Source: CAZJYI01 sp964550025
GTDB lineage: Bacteria > Verrucomicrobiota > Kiritimatiellia > UBA8416 > CAYOBW01
Direction of reading: 5' to 3'
NCBI GenBank assembly: GCA_964550025.1
Contig: CAZJYI010000127.1
Location: 1-33,962, forward strand
DNA: 33,962 nucleotides
The position numbers and the translations under genes were made by a program. Positions within the stretch are counted from its first letter, which is position 1. The number at the start of each line of letters is the position of its first letter. The notes under the pieces were generated by a model. That model had not been told where the DNA came from. It saw nothing but the letters and a program-made list of their open reading frames with translations, and ran no database searches. Below are positions 1-7,332 of the stretch, one piece after another.

Positions 1-46
1 GAATGCCGCCGACATTCCCGGCGACGAAATCGCCGGAAATCTAAAA

Positions 47-122
<76 letters not shown>

Positions 123-158
123 AACAGCAGCACAGGCCTTTGTGGATGTGCGGGCGGG

Positions 159-187
159 AATATAGGGGATAGGTGGTGCCGTGTCAA
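159..187 (-). promoter_or_regulatory. Sigma-70-type promoter of the tRNA-Ala gene
   Basis: Read on the minus strand there is a perfect -35 TTGACA (187-182), a 17-nt spacer and a -10 TATATT (164-159), 36 nt before the first base of the tRNA. The -35 box overlaps the TGA stop codon (186-184) of the upstream dprA-like gene, so the tRNA has its own promoter immediately at the end of that gene. Confidence 0.85.
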
Positions 188-807
188 CCGGCGTTTTTTA
201 GTTTCCTCGTTCCCGTCCGCATCGTCTTTGCCCCCAGCTCCACCAGGTGGTCGTTGGCGGCGTGAGGTAGTGTGTAGAGGGGCTTTTCCCACGTGGCGAT
301 GTCGGTGGCGAGGCGTTCCAGTTTGCTGCCGGGGCGGGCGTGGGCGATGAGGACTTCTTCGGCCAGGGCGGCGGCGAAGCGGTTGCGTTGGTGGGCCTGC
401 GAGGCCGTGGCGCGGCGGAGGGGGCCGGGGAAGCCGGAGAGGATCAGCAGGCGGCCTTCGTCGAGGGCGCGGCGCCAGACGACGGGGATGAGCATGTTGT
501 CCAGGCCGCGGGCGGGGCAGACGATGATGGGGGGGGGGGCGCGGATGCGGAGACTGAGGCATTCCTTTTCCTTGGGGGAGTGGAAGCCGCTGACGACGGT
601 GCGGCCCTCGCGGCGCAGGGATTGGGAGAGGTCGTAGGTCATGTCGATCAGCTCGCCGGGGCAGCGGGACGAGCAGAAGAGGGCGCGCTTGGGGTAGTCG
701 AGCACGTCGGTGTTGCCGATGGCGGTGAGCTGATCGGGCGCTTTTTCGCCGAGATAGGCGCCGAGGGTGGTGGGGTAGAGGGGGGAGGTGGGGGGGATGA
801 TGTTCAT
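184..807 (-). CDS. Short DprA-like (DNA-processing protein A family) Rossmann protein
   Basis: The 207-residue product matches the Rossmann core of the DprA/Smf superfamily: FCSSRCPGELI, then GRTVVSGFHSPKEKECL, then IIVCPARGLDNM, and a C-terminal RNRFAAALAEEVLIAHA. It lacks the extra N- and C-terminal domains of full-length DprA, which loads RecA on incoming single-stranded DNA, so a role in transformation is not assured. The start at 807 is chosen because AAGGAGG lies 6 nt upstream; an in-frame ATG at 831 has no such site. An 11-nt G run on the plus strand (529-539, encoding the prolines of RAPPPI near residue 90) could make the frame slippery. Family assignment is from motif recognition. 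Confidence 0.75.
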   Translation of the reverse strand: MNIIPPTSPLYPTTLGAYLGEKAPDQLTAIGNTDVLDYPKRALFCSSRCPGELIDMTYDLSQSLRREGRTVVSGFHSPKEKECLSLRIRAPPPIIVCPARGLDNMLIPVVWRRALDEGRLLILSGFPGPLRRATASQAHQRNRFAAALAEEVLIAHARPGSKLERLATDIATWEKPLYTLPHAANDHLVELGAKTMRTGTRKLKNAG

Positions 808-821
808 TTGGGGCCTCCTTG

Positions 822-918
822 GGGATTTCAAATGTCAGATTTCAAATCTCAGATTGTCTTTTGGGATTGCAGATCTCAAATCTCAGATTTCGGACTGCAG
901 ATTTCAGACTTCAGGCTC
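822..918. repeat. Heptad array, CAGATTT/CAAATCT family
   Basis: Tandem 7-nt units run at 829-856 (CAAATGT, CAGATTT, CAAATCT, CAGATTG) and again at 870-918 (CAGATCT, CAAATCT, CAGATTT, CGGACTG, CAGATTT, CAGACTT, CAGGCTC), with a 13-nt interruption. The stop codon of the neighbouring minus-strand gene (906-904) lies inside the array. The same unit family recurs near 1519, 5458 and 14551. Confidence 0.85.
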
Positions 919-1440
919 TGGATCGTCCAGGATCTGCAATCCTCGCTTCTCCATGCGCTTCTTGTGCTGCTCCTCGTTCGCGAGGCGGACTTTTTCCATG
1001 AACGCTCTGGCCCGCCGCTTCTGGTCGTACCTGCGTCTCTCGCCGTCATCCAGATGGCGTTGCCCCTGGATGTCCGTGTTCTGGAGGGACTGTATCCACC
1101 CCCAGAGCTGGCGCGAGACGCCTTCTGCCTGGGACTTGAGGTCGGCAATCTGGGCTCTGAGGTGGGCGAAGGCCCGCAGTCGTTCGGTCACGCAGAGAAT
1201 CGATCTAACTTCACCCGCGGAGCCGCGGGCGTAATAGAGGAACTTGATGAGTTGTGCCGTTGTGCCGCGTTCGAATCCCTCCGCGACATTGTTCGGCACG
1301 GAGAGGGCGGCACGCTGTAGCTGGTTGGCGATGTCTCCCCGGTAGCGGAATGATCGGTCTTCGGTTGTGGTGAAGATGCGGCAACAGAGTGTGATTCCCG
1401 ACTGCCAGACGGGCAAGTCTTCGAAGCGTTCGTATTTCAT
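904..1440 (-). CDS. Four-helix-bundle protein (S23 / 23S rRNA intervening-sequence protein family)
   Basis: The 178-residue product opens with MKYERFEDLPVWQSGITLC and carries the family signature QLQRAALSVPNNVAEGFERG followed by FLYYARGSAGEVRS, which is typical of these small helical-bundle proteins of unknown function, often seen in PVC, Bacteroidetes and spirochaete genomes. Most members are about 110-125 residues; this one has an extra C-terminal stretch of about 55 charged residues (from HLDDGERRR onward). AAGGAGG lies 6 nt before the ATG. The final codons and stop are formed by heptad-repeat DNA, so part of the tail may be read-through into repeat sequence. No rRNA gene is nearby. Confidence 0.85.
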   Translation of the reverse strand: MKYERFEDLPVWQSGITLCCRIFTTTEDRSFRYRGDIANQLQRAALSVPNNVAEGFERGTTAQLIKFLYYARGSAGEVRSILCVTERLRAFAHLRAQIADLKSQAEGVSRQLWGWIQSLQNTDIQGQRHLDDGERRRYDQKRRARAFMEKVRLANEEQHKKRMEKRGLQILDDPEPEV

Positions 1441-1518
1441 GACGACCTCCTTTCACTACATAGAAGGCCGGTGGGGAGGGGATTTCCGGAAGAAAGTGAG
1501 ATTTTTTGCGGAAAGGGG

Positions 1519-1752
1519 CAGATTTCAAATCTCAAATCTCAGATTTCAAAAGCGGGAGAGCTGTAGATCTCGGATTTCAGAGGCGGGAGAGCTGTAGATC
1601 TCAGATTTCAGATTTCAGAGGCGGGAGAGCTGCAGATCGCGGATTTCAGAGGTGGAGAGCTGCAGATCGCGGATCTCAGAGGTTGGCGGGATTGCAGATC
1701 GCCTGTTTCACACGTGGGTGGTCGCGTCTGAGATTTGAGATCTGAGATTTGC
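1519..1752. repeat. Heptad array with 31-bp higher-order units, closing in inverted orientation
   Basis: This fills the gap between the four-helix-bundle gene and tsaB. It begins with four exact heptads (CAGATTT, CAAATCT, CAAATCT, CAGATTT at 1519-1546). Then come four copies of a block starting GCGGGAGAGCTG at about 1552, 1583, 1621 and 1651; the spacings are 31, 38 and about 31, so the middle spacing is longer by exactly one heptad. The array ends at 1727-1752 with the same heptads in reverse complement, giving inverted ends about 200 bp apart. The end of tsaB is only 13 nt away. Confidence 0.85.
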
Positions 1753-1764
1753 TATTCCCTTGTC

Positions 1765-2451
1765 TCACGCGGCCGGGAACTTCGGCTCCACGAAAACAGG
1801 CGGATGGATGTAGATGGGGTCGAGCGGTCGTGCGGGGCGGCCGCCCTTTTCGTCGCCGGCCGCCAGCCGTCCCAGGACGGCAGCCCGGGGGATGGCGTCC
1901 TGCTCCAGCAGCCTGCAATCGCCAAGATCCAGGGATGCGAGGCGTTCCCCGATGCGAGCCCAGTCGGGAGTGACCAGCGTGGCGCCGGCGGGGACAGACC
2001 CTGGCAGATCTGCCAGCGGGATCAATTCGTATTCCCCGCGTGGCCTTGGCCGGGTCCCGTCCCAGTCGAACGTGGCGATCCAGAGACGTTCGCGGCGGGC
2101 GTCACCCACGATCGTCAGGGGCGGCGGTGTTCCGTTCTCAAAGAGTTCCAGCGCAAGGACTTCGCCGCTGCTGACTCCACGAACGGTGTTTTCCCCCGGC
2201 AGGGCCATGGAACGGGTGGCGGCCAGTGCGATACGGAGCCCGGAGAAGACGCCGGGGCCGAGTCCCACGGCGTACAGCGCGACCTCCGCGATGCCGGCGT
2301 CTGCCGCGTCCAGCAGGTCCGTGAGCACGGGAAAAAGCTGTTGCCCCCTGAAACGTCCGGACCGCCATGTCCGCTCCGCGAGCAGCTCACCGTTTCGCAG
2401 CAGGGCGGCGCTGCAGCTCGGCGTGGATTGTTCGATGGCTAACGTCAGCAT
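1765..2451 (-). CDS. tsaB: tRNA threonylcarbamoyladenosine biosynthesis protein TsaB
   Basis: The product (228 residues) is the inactive ASKHA partner that binds TsaD and helps place the threonylcarbamoyl group on A37 of ANN-decoding tRNAs. It begins MLTLAIEQSTPSCSAALL and has the family hallmark VGLGPGVFSGLRIALA (usual form GPGSFTGLRIG) at about residues 63-78. The annotated start at 2451 matches the family's normal N-terminus; the frame is open to 2610, but that extension looks like spacer sequence and overlaps the divergent purine gene's promoter. No good Shine-Dalgarno is visible. It is divergent from the IMP cyclohydrolase gene. TsaD, TsaC and TsaE are not in the window. Confidence 0.92.
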   Translation of the reverse strand: MLTLAIEQSTPSCSAALLRNGELLAERTWRSGRFRGQQLFPVLTDLLDAADAGIAEVALYAVGLGPGVFSGLRIALAATRSMALPGENTVRGVSSGEVLALELFENGTPPPLTIVGDARRERLWIATFDWDGTRPRPRGEYELIPLADLPGSVPAGATLVTPDWARIGERLASLDLGDCRLLEQDAIPRAAVLGRLAAGDEKGGRPARPLDPIYIHPPVFVEPKFPAA

Positions 2452-2518
2452 GGCAACCGGGGTTCCGTCTTTTTCGGGCGTCGTGGTACGGTAGCGCCTC
2501 GGCCGCGGAAAAGAAAGT

Positions 2519-2546
2519 TTGAATTCGGCGGGGGGCGCACTATATT
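2519..2546 (+). promoter_or_regulatory. Likely sigma-70 promoter for the 2604-4535 operon
   Basis: TTGAAT (2519-2524), a 16-nt spacer and TATATT (2541-2546) lie 57 nt before the IMP cyclohydrolase start. The -10 matches 5 of 6 consensus bases and the -35 matches 4 of 6. It sits in the divergent gap with tsaB. No operator or riboswitch was recognised. Confidence 0.55.
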
Positions 2547-2603
2547 CGTCCTCTGCGCTTCGAATTCCGGGAAACCCATAGTGCGACAGGGAGACGACTG
2601 CAG

Positions 2604-3287
2604 ATGGCACTGAACATTGTCGAGAAGATTGACGGTTCCGTAAAGATTCAGCACGTCCTGGCCAGCGTGTCGGACAAGACGGGGTTGGAGGACCTGGTTC
2701 CGGGGCTGGTGGCCGCGAATCCCGATGTCCGCATCTACTCGACGGGCGGCACGTACCGGCGCATCAGCGAGATTCTCGGCGAGGAAGCGTCCGCGCGGCA
2801 TCTGGTGTCGGTTTCCGACTACACGGGGCAGCCGGAGATGCAGGGCGGCTTGGTGAAAACGCTGGACTTCAAGATCTACCTGGGGTTGTTGAGCGAGACT
2901 TACAATGACGCCCACGTGGCCGACCTGGCGCGGGTCAACGGCGTGCCGATCGACATGGTTGTTGTGAATCTCTACCCATTCCGGGAGACTGTGGCACAGC
3001 CGGACGTCACGCCGGAGATGGCGCGCACCAACATTGACATCGGCGGGCCGTGCATGGTTCGGGCTTCGGCCAAGAACTACCTGCGCGTGGCGTCCGTGAC
3101 CGATCCGAGCGACTACGGGAGCATCCTGTCCGAGCTGCGGGAGACGGGTGGTACGCTTTCGTTGCAGACGCGCTTTGAGCTCGCGAAGAAGGCGTTTGCC
3201 CACACGGCGGAGTACGACACCGCCATCGCGTCGTATCTCGGTGCCCGCGACTTCGGCGAGATCGAGGGCTGCTACACGGTTGTTTGA
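2604..3287 (+). CDS. Stand-alone IMP cyclohydrolase (N-terminal half of PurH)
   Basis: The 227-residue product corresponds to the MGS-like IMP cyclohydrolase domain of bifunctional PurH, which closes FAICAR to IMP in the last step of purine synthesis. Diagnostic stretches are ASVSDKTGLEDL, IYSTGGTYRRI, VVVNLYPF, NIDIGGPCMVRASAKN and KKAFAHTAEYDTAIASYL, which marks the end of this domain in PurH. The AICAR transformylase half (about 300 more residues) is absent: the next gene, queD, starts 4 nt later, and no broken remnant is seen. The transformylase must therefore be a separate gene or PurP-like enzyme elsewhere. GGGAG lies 10 nt upstream of the ATG. Confidence 0.93.
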   Translation: MALNIVEKIDGSVKIQHVLASVSDKTGLEDLVPGLVAANPDVRIYSTGGTYRRISEILGEEASARHLVSVSDYTGQPEMQGGLVKTLDFKIYLGLLSETYNDAHVADLARVNGVPIDMVVVNLYPFRETVAQPDVTPEMARTNIDIGGPCMVRASAKNYLRVASVTDPSDYGSILSELRETGGTLSLQTRFELAKKAFAHTAEYDTAIASYLGARDFGEIEGCYTVV

Positions 3288-3291
3288 CTCC

Positions 3292-3660
3292 ATGTTCGAG
3301 ATCAGCATCAAGACACAATTCTCCGCGGCCCATCATCTTGACGGGTACCGGGGCGCCTGTGAGGCGGTTCACGGCCACAACTGGGACGTGGAGGTGTTCG
3401 TAGCGGGAGAGGCGCTGAACGAGACGGGCATTCTTGTGGACTTTCGCGACGTGCGGCAGGCCGTTCAGGCCGAGCTCGAAGCCCTGGACCACACGGATCT
3501 GAATCGGCATGCGGCCTTCGCGACCGGCAATCCGACCTCCGAGAATATCGCGCGGTTTCTCTTTCTGCAGCTTTCGCAACGCTTGACCGGGGAGCGGGTC
3601 CGAGTCTCGCGTGTGTCGGTGAACGAGACTCCCGGATCGAAGGCGAGCTACTGGGAATGA
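3292..3660 (+). CDS. queD: 6-carboxy-5,6,7,8-tetrahydropterin synthase (QueD / PTPS family)
   Basis: The 122-residue protein has every key residue of the family: zinc histidines H14, H27 and H29 (FSAAHHL and HGH), the catalytic cysteine C23 in CEAVHGH, PTSEN (E84), LDHTDLN (D66/H67) and VNETPGS (E112). The CxxxHGH form fits QueD, which converts dihydroneopterin triphosphate to carboxytetrahydropterin on the route to queuosine, rather than animal-type PTPS. The ATG at 3292 gives a standard N-terminus; the frame is open further upstream but that overlaps the previous gene. It follows the IMP cyclohydrolase by 4 nt and overlaps the PHP gene by 4 nt (ATGA), so the three are probably translationally coupled. 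Confidence 0.92.
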   Translation: MFEISIKTQFSAAHHLDGYRGACEAVHGHNWDVEVFVAGEALNETGILVDFRDVRQAVQAELEALDHTDLNRHAAFATGNPTSENIARFLFLQLSQRLTGERVRVSRVSVNETPGSKASYWE

Positions 3661-4535
3661 TCGATCTTCACGCGCACTCGACCTTTTCGGATGGAAGCCT
3701 GACCCCCGAGGACCTGGTGGAGGAAGCCTGTTTCGCGGGGCTCTCCGGCATTGCCTTGACGGACCACGATACCACGGCTGGCGTGCCGCGTTTCATGGCG
3801 GCTTGCGAGAACAGGGGTATTGCCGGAGTGCCCGGCGTGGAAATCAGCGTCGGCGTATCGCGCGGCACGATGCACATGCTGGGGTACTTCGTGGATCCCG
3901 CGTGCCCGGTCCTTGAAGAGGCTCTCGGGCACATCCGCTGCGGCCGCTCGGAACGCAATGCGCAGATCGTGGCCGCGCTGTGCGAGCTCGATATGCCGCT
4001 CACGCTCGAGGAGGTTGCCGCCTACGCGGACGAAGACGTGGTGGGGCGGCCCCACATCGCCCGCGCCATGGTCGGCAAGGGGTACGTTTCTTCAACGCGT
4101 GAGGCCTTCGATCGCTATCTGGGAAAGCGCAAGCCGGCCTACGCCGATCGTTTTCGCCTGTCACCCGAGGAGAGCCTGGGCGTGATTCGCGCAGCGGGAG
4201 GCGTTTCCGTCTTGAGCCATCCCCTTACATTGGGGCTAGGGTCCGACGCGTTGCGGCGGGAGGTGGCCGGGCTTGCAGAAAAGGGCCTGGATGGGGTAGA
4301 AGTCTATTACTCGGAGCACAAGCCCGACCAGGTGGCGCAGTACAAGGCCCTGGCCAGGGAGTTCGACCTTGTCATGACGGGCGGGTCGGATTTTCACGGA
4401 TCGCTGAATCCCGCCATCAGTCTGGGGCGTGGCTTCGGAGGGCTGAACGTGCCCGATATCCTGTTGGACGAGCTGCGGCAGCGCAAGAACACGTTGGACC
4501 GCGTTGTCGGCGGCAGCACTGCGCGTCAGGCGTGA
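3657..4535 (+). CDS. PHP-domain phosphoesterase (RNase AM / YciV-like)
   Basis: The 292-residue product is a PHP-family metal-dependent phosphoesterase, close in length to E. coli YciV (RNase AM, a 5'-3' trimming exonuclease and 3',5'-nucleoside bisphosphatase). Metal-binding motifs are visible in order: HAHSTFSDG (residues 4-12), LTDHDT, GVEIS, LSHPL and GGSDFHG. The order and total size fit the YciV group better than PHP domains of DNA polymerases or histidinol phosphatase. It overlaps queD by 4 nt. The exact substrate cannot be read from the sequence. Confidence 0.88.
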   Translation: MIDLHAHSTFSDGSLTPEDLVEEACFAGLSGIALTDHDTTAGVPRFMAACENRGIAGVPGVEISVGVSRGTMHMLGYFVDPACPVLEEALGHIRCGRSERNAQIVAALCELDMPLTLEEVAAYADEDVVGRPHIARAMVGKGYVSSTREAFDRYLGKRKPAYADRFRLSPEESLGVIRAAGGVSVLSHPLTLGLGSDALRREVAGLAEKGLDGVEVYYSEHKPDQVAQYKALAREFDLVMTGGSDFHGSLNPAISLGRGFGGLNVPDILLDELRQRKNTLDRVVGGSTARQA

Positions 4536-4562
4536 CGGTTCGCGGAAAGGTGGACGGACTCC

Positions 4563-5447
4563 ATGGGGAAAGTGCACTGGGAGAAAAACCTGTTCGAGCT
4601 CATACGCCGTACGTCGACGGATTTGCCCTCTGACGTTGAGATAGGGCTCCGCAAGGCGCTGCGGCGCGAGAAGCGGGACAGCCATGCGCACTGGGCGCTG
4701 GAGAATCTGCTTCGCAATTGCGAACTGGCGCGCGGTAAAGATGTCCCCATCTGTCAGGACACCGGGTCGTTGCTGTTCTTTTTTCGCGTGCCGGCCGGTT
4801 TCGATACGAACATGCTGGAGGCTCGCACGCGGGCGGCGATCTCCCGCGCGACGCGTCACGGCTACCTGCGGCAGAACACGGTGGATTCCCTGAGCGGAGC
4901 GTCGTTCGAAACGAACATCGCACCCGGCGCACCGGTTTTCCACTTTGAACTGGGCGCTCGCAAGACGGTGGACGTTCGTCTTGTCATGAAGGGAGGGGGC
5001 TGCGAGAACGTTGGGCGGCAATACGCGCTGCCGGACGTTGCGTTGGACGCGGGGCGCGATCTCGACGGGGTTCGGCGCTGTGCCCTTGACGCGGTCTGGC
5101 AGGCGCAGGGCAGGGGGTGTGCGCCCTGTGTGCTGGGCGTCTGCATCGGGGGGGACCGTGCGACGGGCTACGAGCACACGAAGCGCCAGTTCCTGCGGAA
5201 GCTGGCAGACCGCTCGCCCGTGCGGAAGCTTGCGCGGCTCGAGGAGCGCATTGTCCGGGATTCGCGAAAACTGGGCATCGGTCCGGTGGGATTCGGGGGG
5301 AGAACGACGTTGCTGGGGGCGAAAATCGATACCCTCAGTCGCCTGCCGGCATCGTTTTTCGTGTCGATTTCGTTCATGTGCTGGGCCTTTCGCCGGCGGG
5401 GAGCGCTGCTGGGCCCCGAGGGCGGGTTGCACCGGTGGTTGTACTGA
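4563..5447 (+). CDS. Class I (Fe-S) fumarate hydratase, alpha subunit (or L-tartrate dehydratase alpha)
   Basis: The 294-residue protein matches the N-terminal domain of iron-sulfur hydrolyases: CQDTG (about residue 62), NTVDSLSGASFETNIAPGAP, MKGGGCENVG, and CVLGVCIGGDRATGYEHTKR. In two-subunit enzymes this part carries the 4Fe-4S cluster, and the beta subunit follows, as here at 5605. The reaction would be fumarate to malate in the TCA cycle; TtdA of tartrate dehydratase is a close homologue and cannot be excluded by eye. KGGGCEN has Cys where many relatives have Ser. AAAGGTGG lies upstream of the ATG at 4563. A heptad array separates it from the beta gene. Confidence 0.88.
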   Translation: MGKVHWEKNLFELIRRTSTDLPSDVEIGLRKALRREKRDSHAHWALENLLRNCELARGKDVPICQDTGSLLFFFRVPAGFDTNMLEARTRAAISRATRHGYLRQNTVDSLSGASFETNIAPGAPVFHFELGARKTVDVRLVMKGGGCENVGRQYALPDVALDAGRDLDGVRRCALDAVWQAQGRGCAPCVLGVCIGGDRATGYEHTKRQFLRKLADRSPVRKLARLEERIVRDSRKLGIGPVGFGGRTTLLGAKIDTLSRLPASFFVSISFMCWAFRRRGALLGPEGGLHRWLY

Positions 5448-5457
5448 TTGGGAAGTG

Positions 5458-5586
5458 CAGATTTCAGATTTCAAATCTCAGAGTCTGAGGGATTGCAGAT
5501 TTCAGATTCTTAGATTTCGGAGTCTGGGAATGGCGGGTTTCAGATCTCAGAGTCTGGAGAGTGGCGGATTTCAGAGTTGAGAATTC
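5458..5586. repeat. Heptad array, CAGATTT family, between the fumarase subunit genes
   Basis: Units CAGATTT, CAGATTT, CAAATCT and CAGAGTC run without gaps at 5458-5485. They are followed by blocks of one or two heptads (CAGATTT, CGGATTT, CAGATCT, CAGAGTC) separated by short G-rich linkers. The array starts 10 nt after the alpha stop codon and ends about 18 nt before the beta start, so it occupies almost the whole gap between two subunits of one enzyme. Confidence 0.85.
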
Positions 5587-5604
5587 CAGGTTATCGGGTT
5601 TTGC

Positions 5605-6183
5605 ATGAAGACTCTTGTATATCCCTTTGATGAGGCGGCCGTTCGCGGGTTGAGAGTCGGGGACACGGTGGCTGTTGCGGGCAAGGTGTTCACGGGGCGC
5701 GATCGATTGCACAAGTACCTGTTCGAAGGCGGGGAATGCCCGGTCGACCTCAAGGACGGTGCGTTGTACCACTGTGGACCGGTGGTTGTGCTGCGGGACG
5801 GCGAGTGGATTGTCAAGGCAGCGGGTCCGACGACGTCGATGCGTGAAGAGCCGTTCATGCCCCGCATCATCGCCGAGCACGGCGTGCGCGTGATCATCGG
5901 CAAGGGCGGCATGTCCGAGGGGACACGGCGGGCCTGCAAGGAGTACGGCTGTGTCTACGTGCACGCCGTGGGCGGTGCCGCTGCCCTGCTGGCGCAGTCC
6001 GTGACGCGGGTGTGTAACGTTTTTTTCCGGCGCGAGTTCGGTGCAGCCGAGGCCGTGTGGGAGCTCGATGTGGAGGGCCTGACGGGCGTTGTGACGATGG
6101 ATGGGCGGGGACGCAGCCTCCACAAGCGTGTCGGCAACGCCTCGCGCCGTGCGCTCAGGGAGTTGCTTGCGGAGAAGCATTGA
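5605..6183 (+). CDS. Class I fumarate hydratase, beta subunit (or L-tartrate dehydratase beta)
   Basis: The 192-residue product is the C-terminal swivelling domain of Fe-S hydrolyases. Signatures include RVGDTVAVAGKVFTGRDRLHKY, LYHCGPVV, AAGPTTSMREEPFMPRII, IIGKGGM and the ending WELDVEGLTGVVTMDGRGRS. It completes the active site with the alpha subunit encoded just upstream. The ATG at 5605 gives the usual N-terminus but has no clear Shine-Dalgarno, and the preceding 130 nt are repeat DNA, so translation may depend on how that spacer folds. Confidence 0.9.
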   Translation: MKTLVYPFDEAAVRGLRVGDTVAVAGKVFTGRDRLHKYLFEGGECPVDLKDGALYHCGPVVVLRDGEWIVKAAGPTTSMREEPFMPRIIAEHGVRVIIGKGGMSEGTRRACKEYGCVYVHAVGGAAALLAQSVTRVCNVFFRREFGAAEAVWELDVEGLTGVVTMDGRGRSLHKRVGNASRRALRELLAEKH

Positions 6184-6195
6184 AGGGCCGGTAAG

Positions 6196-6271
6196 CAGTT
6201 ATCAGTGATCAGTTATCAGTTATCAGTGGTTCGTTTCTCGGCTACTGATGGCTGATCGCTGGTCACAGATG
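6196..6271. repeat. Heptad array, CAGTTAT/CAGTGAT, with degenerate inverted second half
   Basis: Five direct units (CAGTTAT, CAGTGAT, CAGTTAT, CAGTTAT, CAGTGGT) occupy 6196-6230. After a 13-nt spacer come four inverted units (ACTGATG, GCTGATC, GCTGGTC, ACAGATG) at 6244-6271, which are reverse complements of YATCAGY-type heptads. It lies between the fumarase beta gene and fmt. Confidence 0.85.
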
Positions 6272-6296
6272 ACTTTTCTTGAGGAGCCAGCAACGC

Positions 6297-7235
6297 ATGC
6301 GAGTGGTATTCATGGGATCGGCCGATCTCGCCTGCCCGTCGTTCGAGGCGCTCATGGGGATGCCTGGTGTCGACCTGGTCGGCATCGTGACGCAGCCGGA
6401 CCGGCCGAAGGGCCGTTCGCTACAGGTGTCTCCCTGCGCGGCCCGGGCCGCGGCTGAGGGAATGGGGGTACCCATCCTCACTCCCGTGCGGGTCAACGCA
6501 CCGGAAGCCCTGGCGCAGATCCATGGACTGCGCCCCGACCTCATTGTCGTCGTGGCCTATGGGCAGATCCTGAAACCTGCGCTTCTCGATATGCCCCCGC
6601 TGGGTTGCATCAACGTCCATGCCTCGTTGCTGCCGAAGTATCGGGGCGCGGCCCCGATCCAGTGGGCCGTCGCGCGGGGCGAGACGCAGACCGGTATCAC
6701 CATCATGTACATGAATGAGGGCATGGACGAGGGCGACATCATCCTGCAGGTGACGGAGCCGATCCAGGGCGACGACACGGCCGGGACGCTTCACGACCGC
6801 CTCGCGACCGTCGGTGCCGGGGCCCTTGTGCGTGCGATAGAAGAGCTGCAGGCCGGCACGATCACGCGGCGTCCACAGGACGAGTCCGCGGCCACCTATG
6901 CCCCGAAGCTCAAGAAAAGGGACGGCCGCATTGACTGGACACAGCCGGCGGCCGGGATCCTGAACCGCGTACGCGGTTTCAACCCCTGGCCGTGTTGCCA
7001 CTGCCGGGTGGAAAGAGACGACCGTTCCCGTCTTCTGAAGGTGCTCGAAGTGAGTGCCGAGGACGTCGAGGGGGAGCCGGGGCGGGTCGTGGCTCTTGAC
7101 GCCGACGGCCCACTGGTGGCCGCGGGCGAGGGAGGCGTGCGGCTGTTGCGCGTGCAGCCCGAGGGCAAGCGCGTGATGAGCGGCGCCGACTTCATGCACG
7201 GCTATCGGCTGGCGGTGGGTGACAAAGTGGGGTAG
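6297..7235 (+). CDS. fmt: Methionyl-tRNA formyltransferase
   Basis: The 312-residue enzyme formylates initiator Met-tRNA with 10-formyl-tetrahydrofolate. Seen in order: MRVVFMGSADLACPSFEAL, VTQPDRPKGR, INVHASLLPKYRGAAPIQWA with catalytic Asn and His, GMDEGDII with the catalytic Asp, and the C-terminal OB-like domain starting near YAPKLKKRDGRIDW and NPWPCC. The ATG at 6297 is preferred, with GAGGAG at 6281-6286; an in-frame TTG at 6279 lies before that site. The usual partner gene def is not adjacent. Two leftover heptads (AGTCATC twice, 7236-7249) follow the stop codon directly. Confidence 0.95.
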   Translation: MRVVFMGSADLACPSFEALMGMPGVDLVGIVTQPDRPKGRSLQVSPCAARAAAEGMGVPILTPVRVNAPEALAQIHGLRPDLIVVVAYGQILKPALLDMPPLGCINVHASLLPKYRGAAPIQWAVARGETQTGITIMYMNEGMDEGDIILQVTEPIQGDDTAGTLHDRLATVGAGALVRAIEELQAGTITRRPQDESAATYAPKLKKRDGRIDWTQPAAGILNRVRGFNPWPCCHCRVERDDRSRLLKVLEVSAEDVEGEPGRVVALDADGPLVAAGEGGVRLLRVQPEGKRVMSGADFMHGYRLAVGDKVG

Positions 7236-7332
7236 AGTCATCAGTCATCTTTGTCGCGATCCTCGTCGGAGACCGGGGAACGACAGAGTTCACGACGAAG
7301 TTGACGCGAAGTGTGGTTTGGGCTGATCCAGC

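Noticed and set aside
340..1320. Plus-strand open frame of 326 codons opposite the DprA-like and four-helix-bundle genes
   Set aside because: It is Gly/Ala/Glu-rich antisense shadow without motifs or a ribosome-binding site, while both minus-strand genes have strong family matches and Shine-Dalgarno sites.
4236..5474. A 412-codon minus-strand open frame opposite the PHP and fumarase alpha genes
   Set aside because: The plus-strand genes are unmistakable, and the antisense product has no recognisable motif and a composition typical of shadows.
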